Part shown: positions 7,401 through 8,682 of the stretch, one piece after another
How positions within the stretch are numbered: position 1 is the stretch's first letter
Layout: every line of letters starts with the position of its first letter
Source of the DNA: Xanthobacteraceae bacterium
Lineage (GTDB): Bacteria; Pseudomonadota; Alphaproteobacteria; Rhizobiales; Xanthobacteraceae
Length of the DNA: 8,682 nt
NCBI GenBank assembly: GCA_030036975.1
Contig: JASHSE010000379.1
Coordinates: 1-8,682, forward strand
Direction: 5' to 3'
The notes under the pieces: model-generated
Database searches by the model: none
What the model saw: only the letters and a program-made list of their open reading frames with translations
What the model was told of the DNA's origin: nothing
Translations under genes and position numbers: made by a program

Positions 7401-8682
7401 CGGGTGCTCGATCAGAAGTCGAGCGAGTTGGTTTCTGCGCTGGCCGGCAAGGGCGAGCAGTTCGCCGTCGAGGTCGGCCGCGTCACCGACCAGGCGGTGA
7501 AGGCGATCGAGGCCAAGGGTTTCGTCTTCACCCAGACGATGATGGACAACAGCGAGGAAATCGCGCGGCTGATCAACGAAGCCGGCGAGAACGCCACCAC
7601 GGCGGTGACGCGCACGCTCGGCCAATTCCAGGAAGGCACCCAGGGCGTCGCCGATGCCGCCAAGACGGCGATCACGCGCACGATGCAGGACCTGCACGGC
7701 GCCACCCGCACGGCGATCGAGGAATCGAAGCAGACCGCGGCCGCCACCGTCGCCGAGATGCTGGAGACGCACGGCATGCTGCGAACGGATTCCACGGCAT
7801 TGTTCGAGCGGCTGCGCGAAGCCAACATCCTGCTGCAGGAGGTGTTGAGCGGCGCCCACGAGAACATGAACGCGATCGAGCACACCATGGTGTCGCGCGT
7901 CTCCGAGTTCGTCGCCGCCATGAACGATCTCAACACCAAGAGCGGCATCGCCACCACCAAGGTCGAGGAGCACATTGGCGCGTTCAACCGCACCACCGCC
8001 GGCGTGCTGCGCGACTTGAGCGAGCTCGCCACGCAATTCACCACGCACGGCCGCTCGCTCGCCGAGGCTGTCGAGCTTCTGGAGAAGAGCAACCGCCGCA
8101 GCGAGGATTCGATCGCCAGCCGGCACGCCTCGATCGAGGCGCTGGTCGCCACGCTCGACGCGCGCACCGAGGATTTCGGGCAGCGGCTGCGGCGCTTCTC
8201 CGGGCTGCTCGACGAGTCGCTCGATTCGGCGACCGCCCGCGCGCGCGAGATCGCCAGCATCGTCGCCGAGACCAGCAACGAAAGCGTGCACAATATCGAG
8301 CATCAGTTCGAGATCGTGCGCTCGTCCGCCGAAGAAGAGCGCAAACGCACCAGCGAGGCGCTCAGCGCGGTCTACGAAGAGACCTCCGGCGAGGTGCACA
8401 CCATGTTCACCCAGGCCGCCGATCGCTTCGCCGACATCATGGCCGGCATGAAGCAGATGGCCGCGGAGATGCAGCGCGAGCTCGAGGCGACGCGCGGCGA
8501 GCTGCGCCGCGGCGTGCTCGAACTGCCGCAGGAGACGGCCGACAGCGCAGCGCAGATGCGGCGCGTCATCGTCGATCAGATCGAAGCCTTGGCCGAGCTC
8601 AATCGCATCGTCGCCCGCCACGGCCGCGCGCTCGACGCGGTCGAGCCGGTGCGGCGCGAGGTCGAGCCCGCCTACGCGGCGG
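4476..8682 (+). CDS. Giant two-TM apolipoprotein-like coiled-coil protein, Growth Pole Ring (GPR/RgsE)-like, N-terminal 1402 codons
   Basis: The frame stays open from the ATG at 4476 to the right edge, so the protein exceeds 1402 residues and its C-terminus is not seen. Order of parts: residues 1-104 are hydrophilic, acidic and proline-rich (repeated EPVG) and presumably cytoplasmic; membrane segment 1 is at about 105-127; a short loop follows; membrane segment 2 is at about 140-164; then an almost uninterrupted helical region runs from about 170. Residues 239-744 and 759-1044 consist of exact 11-residue units ending in a hydrophobic residue. Residues 1045-1402 continue as coiled coil with a less regular pattern. 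The closest architecture I know is the Rhizobiales polar-growth scaffold GPR of Agrobacterium / RgsE of Sinorhizobium, above 2000 residues with an apolipoprotein-like region. Database entries also call such proteins kinesin-like. Caulobacter TipN shares the two-TM-plus-coiled-coil plan. It would sit in the inner membrane and may organise the growth pole. Architecture is firm; orthology is inferred. Confidence 0.75.
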   Translation, partial: MANNPKKTIDPTEAALSAIQEALNIRDDEESASYPVEPVGEPLASHDDGRRFAAPPAPSYRDQLDSEPVGTRDLGVHAPGAANDDRQSIGQILQALQRRPARTSYFVAAMFSAAWAIGCLALSWAYLPELYAAVGPGHSLAGIALGLGAAALLPIIFFFGVAHMAWRGQELRLIAQAMAGVAMRLAEPESVAQDSIVSVGQAIRREVAAMGDGVERALARASELETLVQNEVAALARTYGDNEARIRGLIADLANQRDTLVGQAEQVRSAINNVHIDLTQDLSTISDLVGQQVNDAAQRITLSLAEKGEHITLSLGQVGDGMIQQLSVRGGDLLDRLETASAETSRAIATASERLTSSLSFKTDHISEEFAEIAQGIEDMLTARLDRVTETFSEKALATVDMMAGRSQELSEAIVDTSSQIAEKIAASAEEVNATLRTSGESLVLDLNLRGGELASKLEQAGSRITEAMLSRSNKTTDSVRDSAEQLVSVITSRSDAMKDMLATRLAAYEEMFSHSGVELGEKISRDSATLGNLITRHLSEFDRTVKTYGSELVERLGARTQDVSESMRSYIDSFDNRVTARSNEVTTSLDQRLSRFQETLDSRAEALTEALSTRVMDIARTLAEGGKEVVAAVDKRVSDVANVIDSRGQSLADMVSERVAAIDTTLGAGAKEVASTLDGRITQLERLLVGRTEAVIHEMDTRSRAAADLLNSRLVALSDAVKSNSGEAERSLSQLLATTTDSLGKSVTAAVAVTEALNRSAAETTASLDRSATTLSSTISKSAAAAALAIDKTTTTSSDTLGKSAASLGETINRTAAAASNLLDKSVSSASDLVGKSAASLSETINRTAAAASDVLGKSASSASELLGRSAASASGAIGKSAATASETIKVTSANATELMAQTARASADAISRSTGEAEHTLVSMSTDVARNITTRADEIHAAVTQRVGDLIRTLDERSGEMNQALDERSGEMSRVLDQKSSELVSALAGKGEQFAVEVGRVTDQAVKAIEAKGFVFTQTMMDNSEEIARLINEAGENATTAVTRTLGQFQEGTQGVADAAKTAITRTMQDLHGATRTAIEESKQTAAATVAEMLETHGMLRTDSTALFERLREANILLQEVLSGAHENMNAIEHTMVSRVSEFVAAMNDLNTKSGIATTKVEEHIGAFNRTTAGVLRDLSELATQFTTHGRSLAEAVELLEKSNRRSEDSIASRHASIEALVATLDARTEDFGQRLRRFSGLLDESLDSATARAREIASIVAETSNESVHNIEHQFEIVRSSAEEERKRTSEALSAVYEETSGEVHTMFTQAADRFADIMAGMKQMAAEMQRELEATRGELRRGVLELPQETADSAAQMRRVIVDQIEALAELNRIVARHGRALDAVEPVRREVEPAYAA
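6882..7079 (+). repeat. 99-bp tandem duplication (three hendecads) inside the coiled-coil gene
   Basis: 6882-6980 and 6981-7079 are about 85% identical by hand alignment, with 15 differences in 99 bases, several of them synonymous. Each encodes three 11-residue units beginning GKSAASL. Further partial copies follow from 7080 (GRSAASA, GKSAATA). This is recent in-frame growth of the hendecad array. Confidence 0.85.
7341..7406 (+). repeat. 33-bp tandem duplication encoding DERSGEM units
   Basis: 7341-7373 and 7374-7406 are near-identical in their first 24 bases and diverge in the last nine. They encode consecutive hendecads DERSGEMNQAL and DERSGEMSRVL. A weaker third copy (DQKSSEL) follows. 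Confidence 0.8.

Larger units (their letters stand above)
5190..7607 (+). repeat. 72 hendecad (11-residue) protein repeats, 33-bp period in the DNA
   Basis: Cutting the translation every 11 residues gives 46 units over residues 239-744 without any insertion or deletion. One 14-residue unit follows (745-758, 6708-6749), then 26 more units over 759-1044. In all 72 regular units the eleventh residue is hydrophobic (Leu, Ile, Val, Met or Phe). Many also have hydrophobic residues at positions 4 and 7 or 8, as in TARLDRVTETF, DQRLSRFQETL and DGRITQLERLL. This is the hendecad pattern of a near-straight or slightly right-handed coiled coil. Unit boundaries agree with base coordinates at 5190, 6750 and 7607. 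Confidence 0.9.

Noticed and set aside
6185..8293. Several further Ser/Ala/Val-rich open frames antisense to the coiled-coil gene
   Set aside because: Low-complexity shadows of the repeated sense codons, with no independent domain or ribosome site.
5127..8621. A 1164-codon open frame on the minus strand, antisense to the coiled-coil gene
   Set aside because: Its codons lie exactly on top of the sense codons, so it stays open simply because the sense gene avoids TTA, CTA and TCA, which are rare in GC-rich genomes. It ends where the sense strand uses CTA at 5127. Its apparent repeats are the mirror of the sense hendecads.

Overview
The window looks like chromosomal DNA of an alphaproteobacterium of the Hyphomicrobiales (Rhizobiales), probably near Bradyrhizobium, Rhodopseudomonas or Pseudolabrys. 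Three things point there: the high GC and GC-rich third codon positions over most of the window, an adrenodoxin-type ferredoxin next to a thioredoxin-reductase-like ferredoxin-NADP+ reductase, and a giant apolipoprotein-like coiled-coil protein of the type that builds the growth pole in Rhizobiales. This placement is inference from protein style, not from a marker gene.

Layout: (a) 1-1002, minus strand: the N-terminal 334 codons of a polytopic GT39/PMT-like glycosyltransferase that runs off the left edge. It is visibly more AT-rich than the rest. (b) 1003-1880: no intact gene. It holds a 69-bp tandem duplication and a decayed IS5-family transposase C-terminus that stops 17 bp short of the next gene. 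This looks like the worn edge of an acquired segment. (c) 1881-3940, minus strand: in transcription order, a single-domain HPt phosphotransfer protein, a [2Fe-2S] ferredoxin and a ferredoxin-NADP+ reductase. The last two form an obvious electron-transfer pair. (d) 3941-4475: a 535-bp divergent intergenic region with a perfect DnaA box (TTATCCACA) and a TTAA-N6-TTAA element resembling a CtrA site. (e) 4476 to the right edge, plus strand: the first 1402 codons of a very long two-membrane-segment coiled-coil protein resembling Growth Pole Ring protein (GPR/RgsE).

The most striking content is the internal design of the large protein. From residue 239 to 1044 it can be cut into 46 consecutive 11-residue units, one 14-residue unit, then 26 more 11-residue units. 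Every one of the 72 regular units ends in a hydrophobic residue. Near residues 803-978 the repeats are similar even at DNA level, which indicates recent tandem expansion. The possible functional theme is a polar-growth scaffold with an HPt phosphorelay protein encoded divergently, both possibly under DnaA/CtrA-type cell-cycle control. That link is inference. No tRNA, rRNA or CRISPR array was seen.
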